Source: Nitrospira defluvii (lineage in GTDB: Bacteria > Nitrospirota > Nitrospiria > Nitrospirales > Nitrospiraceae). From it: a stretch of DNA of 64,000 nucleotides. The notes beneath the pieces were generated by a model. It was not told the origin of the DNA. It made no database searches and saw nothing but the letters and a program-made list of their open reading frames with translations. A program made the position numbers and the translations under genes. Below, piece by piece: positions 9,784-19,238 of this stretch. Each line of letters starts with the position of its first letter. Positions within the stretch are counted from its first letter, which is position 1. The stretch lies in the NCBI GenBank assembly GCA_011525625.1, contig WYAX01000004.1:44077-108076 (forward strand). The letters run 5' to 3'.

Positions 9784-10736
9784 GATACCCACAAGGACAA
9801 CAAAGCAAAGAACAGACCGAGCGCATAGGTGACCAGCATGAGGCGGGTTGCAAGACCGATATGTTCGGGAGCCACCTCCGCCGCCCCATCACCCAGCCGT
9901 TCGGCATCGTGCGGTACGCCGTCGTAATAATTCCGTCCTCCGAGTTGCACGCCCAACGCCCCGGCCATGGCGGCCTCAGGCTGTCCGCTGTTCGGGCTGG
10001 GATGTTTGCCTCCGTCCCGATGCTGGATATACCAACTCTCATGAATGCGATGCCATTGCCCGGTGGACAAGCCGGCAGCCAGCGCAATGAAGCCCCCCGT
10101 CAGTCGAGCAGGGACCCAGTTCAGCACATCGTCCAAACGAGCGGACGCCCAGCCGAAATGTTCATACCGTTCATCGCGATGCCCGATCATGGAGTCGAGC
10201 GTGTTGACCGCCTTGTAGGCCAGCGCCAGCGGCGCGCCGCCGAGCGAGAGATAGACCAACGGGGCAATGATCCCGTCTGAGGCGCTTTCGGCGAGGGTCT
10301 CGACGGTCGCGCGCGCAATCTCCGGCTCCGTCAATGCAGCGCTGTCGCGTCCCACGATCATGGCGACGGCCTTTCGCGCGCCGGCCAGATCGCCGGCCGC
10401 CAAGGCGCCGGTCACCGCCTGAACATGGTCATAGAGGTCGCGCCCGGCCAACGTGGTAGAGGCCAGGCCGATGCCGACGGCCTGCCCCAGGATTGGGTGC
10501 ACCGCAACAGCCTCGGCGATCACCCACGCGGCTGCGCCATAGACCGCCGCAGGCAGACCGAGCGCCAGGCAGGCGCCGGCAATCTGGAGCGCCTGCTCGC
10601 TCCGGCAGAGGGTGCGAATACGATGATCGATCCAACCGATGACTGTGCCCATTCCTCGCACCGGATGGGGAAACCAGCGGGGATCTCCCAGCGCGATATC
10701 GAGCACCGCTGCGAGCCCTAAATCGACGCCGGTCAT
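9780..10736 (-). CDS. cbiB: Adenosylcobinamide-phosphate synthase (CbiB/CobD)
   Basis: Integral membrane enzyme of 318 residues that joins aminopropanol (or its phosphate) to adenosylcobyric acid. Family motifs seen: DPRWFPHPVRGMG near 17-29, KAVAMIVGRD, SASDGIIAPLVYLSLGGAPLALAYKAVNTLDSMIGH, and PSPNSGQPEAAMAGALGVQLGG. Several hydrophobic segments fit the usual multi-span topology. Its start overlaps the cobS stop as ATGA, and its own stop overlaps the next start. Confidence 0.93.
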   Translation of the reverse strand: MTGVDLGLAAVLDIALGDPRWFPHPVRGMGTVIGWIDHRIRTLCRSEQALQIAGACLALGLPAAVYGAAAWVIAEAVAVHPILGQAVGIGLASTTLAGRDLYDHVQAVTGALAAGDLAGARKAVAMIVGRDSAALTEPEIARATVETLAESASDGIIAPLVYLSLGGAPLALAYKAVNTLDSMIGHRDERYEHFGWASARLDDVLNWVPARLTGGFIALAAGLSTGQWHRIHESWYIQHRDGGKHPSPNSGQPEAAMAGALGVQLGGRNYYDGVPHDAERLGDGAAEVAPEHIGLATRLMLVTYALGLFFALLSLWVS

Positions 10737-11494
10737 CGGGTCATCACCAAGATCGGCACCAACAGCAGAAACAGAATCTCGACCAGCTCATTGGTGGCAC
10801 CGAGCAGATCACCGGTCACACCACCGAACCATTTGCGGCATCCCTGTCGCACGAGCAGGACCAGCGCCACGCCCACTCCCATCGTGGCCAACGACGGACC
10901 TGCGCCCAGCCCTGCCGTTAAGGCCACGGCCAAGACCAGCGTCGAAAGCAGGACATGGTGCCATGACAGATTCGTCAGGAACGCCGACGCCAACCCTCCA
11001 TCGCGTCGCGCATAGGAAGAGGACCAGGCCACACACACCATCGCCCAACGACCCACCGCCGGCATGCAGAGCAGCACGGGAAGACGCCAGGGTTGCGGCA
11101 GGGCGAGCAAGCCGGTATACCGCAGCAACAGCGAGAGAAACAGCCCGGTCGCGCCGAGGGCACCGACATTCGGATCGCGCATGATGCGCAACCGGTCCTC
11201 CACCGTCCGTCCCCCGGCCAATCCATCGACTGTGTCCGCAAGCCCGTCTTGATGCAACCCGCGCGTGAGCAGCACCAACAGGACGATCAGCACCACGTTC
11301 ACCACCTCGGCCGTCAGCCACCAGCGCAAGACCTGATCCACAAACGCCAGGAGCCCGCCGATCATCAGCCCCACCGTCGAATACCAGGCCATCGACGCCG
11401 CCAGTTCATCCGCCGTCGGATCATGGTGACGGCGGCTGATCGGAATCGCGGTGAGAAAATGCCAGGCAAACACGAAGGGTCTGGTCATGGACAT
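10733..11494 (-). CDS. cobS: Adenosylcobinamide-GDP ribazoletransferase (cobalamin synthase)
   Basis: Membrane enzyme condensing adenosylcobinamide-GDP with alpha-ribazole(-phosphate), the last assembly step. About 253 residues if translation starts at the ATG at 11494 (MSMTRPFVF) or 11488. The frame is open further upstream, but that part overlaps cobT and does not look like CobS. Motifs: FLTAIPISR, then LTRGLHQDGLADTVDGLAGG with the acidic cluster, and RDPNVGALGATGLFLSLLLRY. Five to six membrane segments are likely. Confidence 0.92.
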   Translation of the reverse strand: MSMTRPFVFAWHFLTAIPISRRHHDPTADELAASMAWYSTVGLMIGGLLAFVDQVLRWWLTAEVVNVVLIVLLVLLTRGLHQDGLADTVDGLAGGRTVEDRLRIMRDPNVGALGATGLFLSLLLRYTGLLALPQPWRLPVLLCMPAVGRWAMVCVAWSSSYARRDGGLASAFLTNLSWHHVLLSTLVLAVALTAGLGAGPSLATMGVGVALVLLVRQGCRKWFGGVTGDLLGATNELVEILFLLLVPILVMTR

Positions 11495-11498
11495 GGTC

Positions 11499-12551
11499 TT
11501 AGTCGCGTTGCGAGACACCGGCTTCGCCAAAGGTCGCCATTTCGGTGAGGATCTTGATGGATGCCTGGACGAGCCCCATGCCGAGGCAGGCTCCCGTGCC
11601 CTCTCCCAGCCGCAGGTCGAGGTCAAAGAGCGCCTTGAGACCGAGGTGTTCCAGGATCGCCTGATGCCCCCGTTCAACCGATCGATGCGACGCGATCAAA
11701 TAGTCGCGGCAGAGCGGCTGAATGCCCACCGCCACCAGGGCCGCCGCGCCTGCGATAAATCCATCCAACACCACCGGAACCCGCGCCGCTGCGGAACCCA
11801 GGATTAAGCCGGCCAGCCCGGCAATTTCCAGCCCGCCCACCTTGGCCACTGCATCGAGTGCATCAGTCGGGTCTGGGCGATGGCGATCCAGCGCCTCCTC
11901 AATGACGTGAATCTTATGAACATGACCGGCGTCGTCGATGCCGGTACCGCGCCCCGTGACCTCGGCCACGGCCCGACCGGTCATTACGGCCGTGACTGCG
12001 GCGCTCGGCGTCGTGTTGCCGATGCCCATCTCGCCGGTGCCGATCAGCCCGATGCCCTCGCGCGCCGCCTCGGTCGCCAGATCGATGCCGATGTGCACCG
12101 CCTGCGCCGCTTCTGCCCGGCTCATCGCCGGCTCGCGCCGAAGATTCCTCGTTCCCCGCATGACTTTTTTCTGGATAAGGCCAGGAACCATACCGAAGTC
12201 ATAGGCCACCCCGATATCCACCACCCGAACCTCAACCCCGGCATGCCGCGCCAACACGTTCACCCCGGCGCCGCCCCGGAGAAAATTCAAGACCATCTGC
12301 GGCGTGACTTCACTGGGATAGGCGCTCACGCCCTCCGTTGCCACCCCGTGATCAGCGGCAAACGTGAACACCACGCCACGCGGCACGTTCGGTTTGACGT
12401 CGCCGGTGATGGCGGCGTACCGCACCGCGGTCTCTTCCAGTCTCCCGAGACTGCCGAGGGGTTTAGTCAACCCGTCCAAGCGAGCCTGAGCCTTCGCGGC
12501 GATATGTCGATCAACCGGTTGAATCTGCCGCACGGCCTCATCAAGCGTCAT
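11499..12551 (-). CDS. cobT: Nicotinate-nucleotide--dimethylbenzimidazole phosphoribosyltransferase
   Basis: Activates the lower ligand to alpha-ribazole phosphate. About 350 residues, family length. Signatures: [52 protein letters not shown], and near the end [12 protein letters not shown], which contains the region of the catalytic Glu. The ATG at 12551 follows GGAG at suitable spacing; a GTG one codon earlier is also possible. Confidence 0.95.
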   Translation of the reverse strand: MTLDEAVRQIQPVDRHIAAKAQARLDGLTKPLGSLGRLEETAVRYAAITGDVKPNVPRGVVFTFAADHGVATEGVSAYPSEVTPQMVLNFLRGGAGVNVLARHAGVEVRVVDIGVAYDFGMVPGLIQKKVMRGTRNLRREPAMSRAEAAQAVHIGIDLATEAAREGIGLIGTGEMGIGNTTPSAAVTAVMTGRAVAEVTGRGTGIDDAGHVHKIHVIEEALDRHRPDPTDALDAVAKVGGLEIAGLAGLILGSAAARVPVVLDGFIAGAAALVAVGIQPLCRDYLIASHRSVERGHQAILEHLGLKALFDLDLRLGEGTGACLGMGLVQASIKILTEMATFGEAGVSQRD

Positions 12552-12567
12552 CACGTCGTGCTCCTGT

Positions 12568-13125
12568 TCATTTCAGCTTGAGCGATTGACCGGCAATGAC
12601 GAAATACACTTCGTCGGCCGCGTCGGCGAACTGTTGATTCACACGGCCGGCAAGATCGCGGAAGGCGCGCGCATCCCGACTCGTCGGCACCAGCCCGTAT
12701 CCCAGCTCGTTGCCCACCAGGACGACCCGAGCCGGAGTCCGCCGAATCGCCTGTATCAATTCGTCCACGACGCTGGTCAGATCCTTCCCGGCAATGCGGC
12801 GGCCGCACACATTACTCATCCACAGCGTCAGGCAATCCACGACAATCGTGCGGTACTGCGAGCCGTCCGAACGAAACCAGTCGGTTAACGACCGGGGAAC
12901 CTCCGCCGTACACCAATCGGCCTCACGCGTCGCCCGGTGTCGATCGATACGGGCCTTCATTTCGCCATCGAGGGCCTGCCCCGTCGCCACGAACGCCTTC
13001 GGGCCCCGGCGACCGGCCTGCTCCAATGCCGCCTGGCTTTTCCCTGAAGCCGCGCCTCCTAAGACCAGAATGAGACGAGACCGGGAACGCCGGCGCGGTC
13101 TCCCTGACTTACTTGCCGGGGGCAT
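12568..13125 (-). CDS. cobU: Adenosylcobinamide kinase / guanylyltransferase
   Basis: Bifunctional enzyme phosphorylating adenosylcobinamide and attaching GMP. 185 residues from the ATG at 13125 ([10 protein letters not shown]), which I prefer because the longer frame upstream overlaps the adenosyltransferase gene. P-loop [12 protein letters not shown] near the N-terminus, the catalytic His region (DRHRATRE with ADWCTAEVP), [11 protein letters not shown] and [11 protein letters not shown] are all visible. Confidence 0.92.
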   Translation of the reverse strand: MPPASKSGRPRRRSRSRLILVLGGAASGKSQAALEQAGRRGPKAFVATGQALDGEMKARIDRHRATREADWCTAEVPRSLTDWFRSDGSQYRTIVVDCLTLWMSNVCGRRIAGKDLTSVVDELIQAIRRTPARVVLVGNELGYGLVPTSRDARAFRDLAGRVNQQFADAADEVYFVIAGQSLKLK

Positions 13126-13705
13126 CGGTCTCACGCTGCCACAAGAACTCCGGTTCACCCTGCGTCTTCGCGACCCAGCGCGCCATGACAAAGAGGGCAT
13201 CACTCAACCGGTTCAGATATTTGTTGAGTTCGGCTGCGACGTCCTCTTCCCGACTCAGCCGGATGCAGATTCGTTCGGCCCGTCGGCAGATCGTTCGCGC
13301 TTGGTGCAGGGTGGCGGAAACCTTCCCTCCACCGGGGAGAATGAACTCTTTGAGCGGGGCCAACTCCTCCTGGCAGCGATCGATCATCTGTTCAAGCCTG
13401 GTCACATCGCCCTCGGTGACTGTCGGCATGTTCGGAAAGCTCTGACCAGGAGCCGTGGCGAGCAAACTCCCGACGTCGAACAACTTATTCTGTATCCAGC
13501 GCAGGTCTGCCTCGAGCTGTGCGGAGGCCGGAGACGCGCTTCCCCCCTCGCTATTCATTGCCCGCACCAATCCCACGGACGCATTCAGCTCATCGACGGT
13601 GCCGTAGGCTTCGACTCGCAGGCAGTCCTTCCAGACCTGCTGCCCCCCGGCCAATCTCGTGTGGCCCGCATCGCCGGTTCGTGTATAGACCTTGGTGATT
13701 CGCAT
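13109..13705 (-). CDS. PduO-type ATP:cob(I)alamin adenosyltransferase
   Basis: Transfers the adenosyl group of ATP to cob(I)alamin. 198 residues with the family start MRITKVYTRTGDAGHTRLAGG, VDELNASVGLVRA and the C-terminal RRAERICIRLS plus NKYLNRLSDALFVMARW. It is unrelated in fold to the CobO/BtuR-type enzyme two genes upstream, so the operon encodes two adenosyltransferases of different evolutionary origin. Overlaps the start of cobU by 17 bases. Confidence 0.93.
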   Translation of the reverse strand: MRITKVYTRTGDAGHTRLAGGQQVWKDCLRVEAYGTVDELNASVGLVRAMNSEGGSASPASAQLEADLRWIQNKLFDVGSLLATAPGQSFPNMPTVTEGDVTRLEQMIDRCQEELAPLKEFILPGGGKVSATLHQARTICRRAERICIRLSREEDVAAELNKYLNRLSDALFVMARWVAKTQGEPEFLWQRETDAPGK

Positions 13706-13772
13706 TCGTTATTCCTTTCACATCCGGCCGCTGCTTCTCGACTCGTGCGGCAGGAGGCGTCCTATCGACAGG

Positions 13773-13988
13773 CTAGTCTGGTTGATTCTCCCGTGGCATC
13801 ATCGTTGGTCTAAGCTTCCCGTCCGCCACCTGCCGGAGGCAGGCGGGACAGAGACAATCCTGATACCGGGCCGCAATCCAATCCATCTGCTGTTCGGTAA
13901 TACCGATCTTCCCACACCAGCATTGATACCCGACACATTCGAACGGCTGCCGGCAATGCTCACAGGTTTTCGTCACCGGCCCTCTCAA
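13773..13988 (-). CDS. Small cysteine-rich CWC-family protein
   Basis: 71 residues with CEHCRQPFECVGYQCWCGK and a later CLCPACLRQVADG, a likely zinc-binding arrangement matching cysteine-rich CWC proteins. No biochemical role is established. Start uncertain: TTG at 13988 overlaps the cobO stop, and GTG at 13976 is an alternative with a GAGAGGG upstream. It is embedded between two adenosyltransferase genes, so a link to metal or corrinoid handling is conceivable but is guesswork. Confidence 0.7.
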   Translation of the reverse strand: MRGPVTKTCEHCRQPFECVGYQCWCGKIGITEQQMDWIAARYQDCLCPACLRQVADGKLRPTMMPRENQPD

Positions 13989-14584
13989 AACTCCACCCCC
14001 GCCTGCGCCTTGATGCCTTTTCGGAACGGATGTTTTACCTGCTTCATCTCCGTCACCAGATCCGCAGCCTCGATCAGCTCAGGAGGAGCCCCTCGGCCGG
14101 TGATGACCACATGTTGCATCGCCGGTCGCTGCTGCACACGCGGGAGGACTTCAGACACCGCCACAGAGCCGTGGTGCAGCACAATATTGAATTCATCCAG
14201 GATCACCATCGCATAGGACGGATCGCGCATGAACTCGCAGGCCTTGGCCCAGGCCGCCTGCGCATGGCTCGTATCGCGCTCCCGATCCTGCGTCTCCCAG
14301 GTATACCCTTCACCCATTCGGAGAAACGTCACGCGGTCGCCGAACGATTTCAGGATGCGTTCCTCTGCCGTGTCGATGGCGCCTTTGATGAACTGCACGA
14401 CCGCCACCTTCATCCCATGGCCGAGCACACGCAGCGCCATGCCGAGCGCGGCGGTCGTTTTTCCCTTTCCCGCGCCGGTGTAGACGATCAGCAAGCCCTT
14501 CTCGTTCTGTGCCGCTTCGATACGGCGGTCCACCGAGGCCTTCAGCCGCTGCATCTTGGCCGTATAGTCGTCTTGCTCCGTCAT
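13985..14584 (-). CDS. cobO: Cob(I)yrinic acid a,c-diamide adenosyltransferase (CobO/BtuR/CobA)
   Basis: P-loop adenosyltransferase acting on cob(I)yrinic acid a,c-diamide and other corrinoids. 199 residues from ATG 14584 (MTEQDDYTAKM). Motifs: IVYTGAGKGKTTAALGMALR near 33-52, VVQFIKGAI, MVILDEFNIVL, and the C-terminal VTEMKQVKHPFRKGIKAQAGVEF. An upstream in-frame extension overlaps cbiA and is unlikely. Follows cbiA by one base. Confidence 0.94.
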   Translation of the reverse strand: MTEQDDYTAKMQRLKASVDRRIEAAQNEKGLLIVYTGAGKGKTTAALGMALRVLGHGMKVAVVQFIKGAIDTAEERILKSFGDRVTFLRMGEGYTWETQDRERDTSHAQAAWAKACEFMRDPSYAMVILDEFNIVLHHGSVAVSEVLPRVQQRPAMQHVVITGRGAPPELIEAADLVTEMKQVKHPFRKGIKAQAGVEF

Positions 14585-14585
14585 G

Positions 14586-15998
14586 TCATGCGCTTCTCGC
14601 TGAAGCCACGTCCCGTCGCGCTCGACGCGCGGCCTCGAGCAGATGGCCGACCACCTCCGGGCAACTGGCAAAGTGCTGATGACTATACAACGCCAACGTG
14701 TTGCGTCTCATCACCCCATCCGATCCCACCGGCTTGCCCTCTGCGTCCGAGAGCGCGCAGACATACTGAAGTTCGCCGGTCGGCTCCAGCTGCGAATAGT
14801 GAAACTCATGTCCTCGTAGCACCGTGCCCTCCGGACCGAGCAGACAGGGCTGTGTCAGCCGTAGGGTTCGATAGCCCAGCGTCATTCCCTGCTTGCGCAT
14901 CACCGCCTCAGCAGACAGGACGCCGACCATCGCATGTCGGCGTCCGGCCAGATCACGGATGGCTTGCGCCAGATACATCAGCCCGCCACATTCGGCATAG
15001 ATCGCTCCGCCCCGCTCGCTGAATGCGCGGATCGCGGATCGCATGGCCACATTGGCCGCCAAGGCCTCGCCGTAGAGTTCAGGGTATCCCCCGCCCAAAT
15101 ACAGCAGATTCACATCGGGCGGATTGGCATCGCGCAACGGCGAAAACATCACGAGCTCGGCCCCTGACGCCTTCAGCATCTCCAGGTTATCGTGATAGTA
15201 AAAACAGAATGCTGCGTCGTACGCCACGCCGACGCGAACCTCCTGCGGCGTTGCCGCCGGTTTCGTGACGGAGAGGTGTTCTCCCGGAAATGCACCGGCA
15301 GATCGTGCCAGAGTCGCGACCCGTTCCACATCGATGGTGTCTGTCGCGGAACGAGCCAATCGGTCATAGAGATCACACGCCCCCTGCTCGATGGCGGTTC
15401 TCAGGCCCAGGTGGCGATCTTGAATGGTGAAGCAATCGTCCGGCCTCAAATACCCTACCACCATGAGATCCGTCTCAGCTTCCACCGCATCCCGCAACAA
15501 TCGGAAATGCCCCTCGCTGCGCACACGATTGAAGAGAATACCCGCGACGCGCACAGTCGGATCGAATTTCGCGAAGCCGGAGGCCATGGCCGCAGCCGAA
15601 CGGGCCATGGCGCTGCCGTCGATCACCAGCAGCACCGGCGCGCTCAGCTGCTTCGCCAGCTCAGCCGTGCTGCCCTGCTCGTGGATCGGAGAACTGCCGT
15701 CGAACAGTCCCATCATGCCTTCGATGATCGACACGTCCGCATCCTCCGAGGCGCGCGCAAAGATGGCGCGGTTGGCGCGCTCTCCCAACATCCAGCCATC
15801 CAGATTGCGCGATGGCCGTCCGGTCGCCATCTGATGGTGGCCAGGATCGATAAAGTCGGGCCCGGCCTTAAACGGCTGCACAACGAGACCGCTGCTCTTC
15901 AGCGCCGCCATCAGCGCCAGTGCCACAGTGGTCTTGCCGACACCGCTATGGGTGCCGGCAATCACTAATCGAGGACGATGCATCGGTCGCGCAGTCAC
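14586..15998 (-). CDS. cbiA: Cobyrinic acid a,c-diamide synthase
   Basis: Amidates side chains a and c of cobyrinic acid with glutamine and ATP. 470 residues from a GTG at 15998; ATG at 15983 (MHRPRLVIAG) is equally credible. P-loop IAGTHSGVGKTTVALAL near the N-terminus, RNLDGWMLG, IEGMMGLFDG, and a glutamine amidotransferase domain with IYAECGGLMYL and a late HEFHYS motif. First biosynthetic gene after btuB. Confidence 0.94.
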   Translation of the reverse strand: MTARPMHRPRLVIAGTHSGVGKTTVALALMAALKSSGLVVQPFKAGPDFIDPGHHQMATGRPSRNLDGWMLGERANRAIFARASEDADVSIIEGMMGLFDGSSPIHEQGSTAELAKQLSAPVLLVIDGSAMARSAAAMASGFAKFDPTVRVAGILFNRVRSEGHFRLLRDAVEAETDLMVVGYLRPDDCFTIQDRHLGLRTAIEQGACDLYDRLARSATDTIDVERVATLARSAGAFPGEHLSVTKPAATPQEVRVGVAYDAAFCFYYHDNLEMLKASGAELVMFSPLRDANPPDVNLLYLGGGYPELYGEALAANVAMRSAIRAFSERGGAIYAECGGLMYLAQAIRDLAGRRHAMVGVLSAEAVMRKQGMTLGYRTLRLTQPCLLGPEGTVLRGHEFHYSQLEPTGELQYVCALSDAEGKPVGSDGVMRRNTLALYSHQHFASCPEVVGHLLEAARRARRDVASARSA

Positions 15999-16005
15999 GT
16001 TCGCC

Positions 16006-17988
16006 TCACGACTTCCCTCCGAATGTGACGCGAACGCCGCCGAAAATCGACCGGATCGGCGTGCCGGCGCTGGCGATTTCTTCGTACTTCTCGTTAAACA
16101 GGTTTTCGGCCCGGAGGTAGGCCTGGAGTTGTTTCGTCACGTCGTACGTGACGGCCAACGACCACACATCGAATGCTGGAAGAGGTTGCCGATCTCCGGT
16201 GGTGTTGTAGCGCGAGCCCACATATCGACCGATCAGCGTGATCCAGAGCGGGTCGATGGGCTGATAGCTGATCGTGGCGCTCCACTGATCGGTAGGCCAG
16301 CGCGGCAACCGACTCTGGCTATCCAGATCGCGCGTGATCGTATTCGTGTACTGAGCCTGCACCACCAGGCCTTTCAAAAACGGCCGATCGCTGGAATAGG
16401 TATAGGATAGCCCGGCTTCCCATCCCTTCGTGGATGCTTCCCCCAATTGTTGCGGGCAGAACCCGAAGGTACTGAACGACGCGCAGAAGATCGGATCGAA
16501 TGTGGTGGTGATCAAATTCCGGTACCGGTTCCAGAAAAACCCTCCCGTGAACTTGATCTGCTTGGAGAACAGATACTGATCGATCCCCACGTCCATACTT
16601 TGACTTTTTTCCGGCCCCAGATTGGGATTGCCAAAATTGGGGAAATACAGTTCGTTCATGCTGGGCGCGCGAAAGCCGGTCGAATACCCGGCGCGGAGCT
16701 TCGTGTCCGTTTCCTTCTGGTAATACCCCGCCGTAAGTCGATACGTGGTCGCATCGCCGAAGACGTTGTAGCTATCGTGGCGAATCCCGGCTGTTGCGAA
16801 GACCCGATCCCAGAGATTGAACTGGGCTTGCGCAAATCCGGCGTGGGAGCTGAGGATACGATTGGTGAGGCCGCTGTCGTTTTCTCCCTGCTGCTCTCGA
16901 AACTGATAGCCGGCGCTGAGCAAGAGCAGCTTCGTGATCTGAATGTTATGCTGCCACTCCAACCGGTTGGAGAGCACGCGCGTTTCGTTCGGATCTCCGA
17001 ACGGGGTGCTGAAGGCACCGCTGACCAAGCTCCGCTGCAACGTGCCGGGGAGAAACAGTGAGGCCTCCTGAGATCGGGCAAGGGTCAGCTTCTGCGTCCA
17101 CCAGCTCGTCACCGGCTGCTCATAGCTCCCGCTGAACACATATTCCTGGCTCCGGATCTTCGAGCCGTATACGTCGCTCGGCGCGGTAGCCGACAGGTTG
17201 TCCAGCTGCACATCGGAGTTCATCCAGCGCATGCTGAAGTCCAGCCGCCCGTCATGCGGGAGATCGATGCCGATTCGGCCCGAGCCCTGCCAATTGCGAT
17301 ACGAATCCCGCTCCGTCGCCCCCCGCCGGTAGTTGACGGCGGAAAAGGAAGACATGTCCCATCGGGACAGGGAGAGACTATAATCGACGATCCCCTGTTT
17401 CCCTGAGACGGAGCCCCCCTCACGGATGGAAGCGAACGATCCATACTCCATGAAGCCGGTTGCAGAGAGCGGCCCCTGCCCCCTCTTCGTCACGATATTG
17501 ATGACCCCGCCCATGGCGTCGGAGCCCCACAACATACTCTGCGCGCCGCGGAGGATCTCGACTCGTTCGATGTTGTCGGTCGTCAGATTCGCGAAATTGT
17601 AACTGCCGACGGTGCCGCTGTTGACGATCGCGCCGTCGATCAGCACCAGGGTCTGATTGGCCCCGCCGCCTCGAATTTTGGCCGTGACCTCGGTACCGGG
17701 ACCGCCGTTCGAAAACATCGCCACACCCTGGGCTAACCGAAGCGCGTCCACCACGCTCCTGATGTTCTGTCGTTTCATGTCCTGCGCCGTGATGACCTCG
17801 ACCGCGCTGGTCACCTGGCTTACCGGCAATGGGGTTTTGGTGGCCGAGACCACGACTTCCTCGGCCTGCACGACAGGATCAGACTCCGGAGGCTCGTCGG
17901 CAACCGCCGCTGCCGTCCAAATAGGCGAGACACTTGTGACACACAGCAACACACACAAGACGGACCATGGCCCGAGACGTACCGACAT
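16006..17988 (-). CDS. btuB: TonB-dependent vitamin B12 receptor
   Basis: Outer-membrane corrinoid receptor of 660 residues: signal peptide (about 1-31), a TonB-box-like EEVVVSATKTP near 43, plug domain with IRSVVDALRLAQGVAMFSNGG, GAQSMLWGSDAMGGVINIVTKRG, and a beta barrel ending in a strand GVRVTFGGKS. Substrate assignment to cobalamin rests on the cobalamin riboswitch immediately upstream and on the downstream genes. Its ribosome site (AAGGGAG, complement of 17996-18002) lies in a small hairpin, see separate entry. Confidence 0.93.
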   Translation of the reverse strand: MSVRLGPWSVLCVLLCVTSVSPIWTAAAVADEPPESDPVVQAEEVVVSATKTPLPVSQVTSAVEVITAQDMKRQNIRSVVDALRLAQGVAMFSNGGPGTEVTAKIRGGGANQTLVLIDGAIVNSGTVGSYNFANLTTDNIERVEILRGAQSMLWGSDAMGGVINIVTKRGQGPLSATGFMEYGSFASIREGGSVSGKQGIVDYSLSLSRWDMSSFSAVNYRRGATERDSYRNWQGSGRIGIDLPHDGRLDFSMRWMNSDVQLDNLSATAPSDVYGSKIRSQEYVFSGSYEQPVTSWWTQKLTLARSQEASLFLPGTLQRSLVSGAFSTPFGDPNETRVLSNRLEWQHNIQITKLLLLSAGYQFREQQGENDSGLTNRILSSHAGFAQAQFNLWDRVFATAGIRHDSYNVFGDATTYRLTAGYYQKETDTKLRAGYSTGFRAPSMNELYFPNFGNPNLGPEKSQSMDVGIDQYLFSKQIKFTGGFFWNRYRNLITTTFDPIFCASFSTFGFCPQQLGEASTKGWEAGLSYTYSSDRPFLKGLVVQAQYTNTITRDLDSQSRLPRWPTDQWSATISYQPIDPLWITLIGRYVGSRYNTTGDRQPLPAFDVWSLAVTYDVTKQLQAYLRAENLFNEKYEEIASAGTPIRSIFGGVRVTFGGKS

Positions 17989-17996
17989 ACTGACAC

Positions 17997-18015
17997 TCCC
18001 TTTCGCTCGAAGGGA
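17997..18015 (-). promoter_or_regulatory. Hairpin sequestering the btuB ribosome binding site
   Basis: Six base pairs (TCCCTT with AAGGGA) close a 7-base loop, and one arm is the Shine-Dalgarno sequence 8 bases before the btuB ATG. Placed directly after the cobalamin aptamer, this is what a translational expression platform would look like. No U-run follows, so a terminator is not indicated. Confidence 0.6.
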
Positions 18016-18027
18016 TCAGTCGTAACA

Positions 18028-18254
18028 GCCGTCAGTTGGGTCTCCTGACTTGCGGATCGTCGTTTCCCTGCACCTTCCCAGCGAGCGTGAAGCGTGAAGC
18101 GTCGTTCGTGAAGCGTTCAGAGGGCGACCTCCTGCGCTTCACGAGATACGATTCACGAACCACACCGCTCGCCAGTGGCTTACTGCAGAGTCACTCCCCG
18201 CTTACAGTGGCGGCACCGTGATGGAGTTGCACCATCTTCCCCGACGCTGACGGC
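18028..18254 (-). ncRNA. Cobalamin riboswitch upstream of btuB
   Basis: On the minus strand the order of conserved boxes is: GGGGAAGATGGTGCAACTCC, GCCGCCACTGTAAGCGGGG, GCCACTGGC (18171-18179), GGGAAGG, and the B12 box AGTCAGGAGACC (about 18038-18050). The ends pair as P1 (GCCGTCAG at 18247-18254 with CTGACGGC at 18028-18035). The variable arm is expanded by short repeats of the CGCTTCACG type. It should repress btuB and the 11 genes behind it when cobalamin is plentiful. Confidence 0.93.
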
Positions 18255-18341
18255 GTCTTCCTGACACTCCGCTCTCCAATAATGACGCGCCCCTGCTTCT
18301 CACACGGGTGGGCCGGCGCGAACCCCTCCCGCAACATCCGA

Positions 18342-19238
18342 TCACCCCCTGAACGGCATCCCTTGCCTCGGCAATGTAATCCGAGGCAAGCCAGACTGCG
18401 GATGCGCATCGATCAACACCTCGCAGCCGTACACTTCTTGTAACACCTCCACCGACATGACCTCGGCGGGAGCACCGATCGTACGTACCTGCCCCGCCCT
18501 TACCATGGCCACTCGATCGCAATACTGGCTGGCGAGATTGAGGTCGTGCGACACGATCACCACCGTCAACCCGCGCTCGTCGCAGAGTCGGCGCAGGGTC
18601 GAACAAATGGCCAACTGGTGCTGCAGATCCAGAAATGCCGTCGGTTCATCGAGCAGCAGCACTCGAGGCGCTTGCGCCAAGGCCCGCGCAATCATGGTGC
18701 GCTGACGTTCTCCTCCGGACAGATCGGTGACGGCGCGCCCGGCGAGATGCACGATGTCCATCGTGGCCATGGCCTGCGAGGCCGCCTGGCAATCCTCTCG
18801 ATCCTCCCAGCCGAAGCCCAGACTCCATCCCGCTTGTCGACGGTGGGGGAATCGCCCCATCAAGACCGTCTCTGCGACCGTGAACGGAAACATCTGGGGG
18901 CTGTCCTGCGGCACCACCGCGACGGACTGCGCCACCAGCTCGTGAGAGAGGCTGCGCAACGGTCGTCCGAACAGGGCGATCTCCCCTTCCTGCGGCACAA
19001 CCAATTTCGCCAACAGTTTCAGCAACGAGGTTTTGCCGGACCCATTCGGCCCGACGATGCCCAGGATCTCGCCTTGCGCAACCTCCAGCGTCACATCTCG
19101 AAGCACCCAGGGCTCTCCCTGCGATCGCGAGGCTCCGTAACGAAAATGCACCTCGCGAACCGCATAGGCATGGTGCACCACCGGACCTGACTCTCGATCT
19201 CCAGCCAGAGTCTGAGCGGCGTGGTCGATCCACGTCAT
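18342..19238 (-). CDS. btuD: Cobalamin ABC transporter ATP-binding protein
   Basis: ATPase of the BtuCDF-type corrinoid importer, 298 residues. Walker A GIVGPNGSGKTSLLKLL, Q-loop VPQDSPQMFPF, signature LSGGERQRTMIARALAQ, Walker B VLLLDEPTAFLD and switch His VSHDLN are all intact. The frame is open far upstream, but the ATG at 19238 overlaps the btuC stop as ATGA and fits the family. A short tail follows the nucleotide-binding domain. Confidence 0.94.
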   Translation of the reverse strand: MTWIDHAAQTLAGDRESGPVVHHAYAVREVHFRYGASRSQGEPWVLRDVTLEVAQGEILGIVGPNGSGKTSLLKLLAKLVVPQEGEIALFGRPLRSLSHELVAQSVAVVPQDSPQMFPFTVAETVLMGRFPHRRQAGWSLGFGWEDREDCQAASQAMATMDIVHLAGRAVTDLSGGERQRTMIARALAQAPRVLLLDEPTAFLDLQHQLAICSTLRRLCDERGLTVVIVSHDLNLASQYCDRVAMVRAGQVRTIGAPAEVMSVEVLQEVYGCEVLIDAHPQSGLPRITLPRQGMPFRG

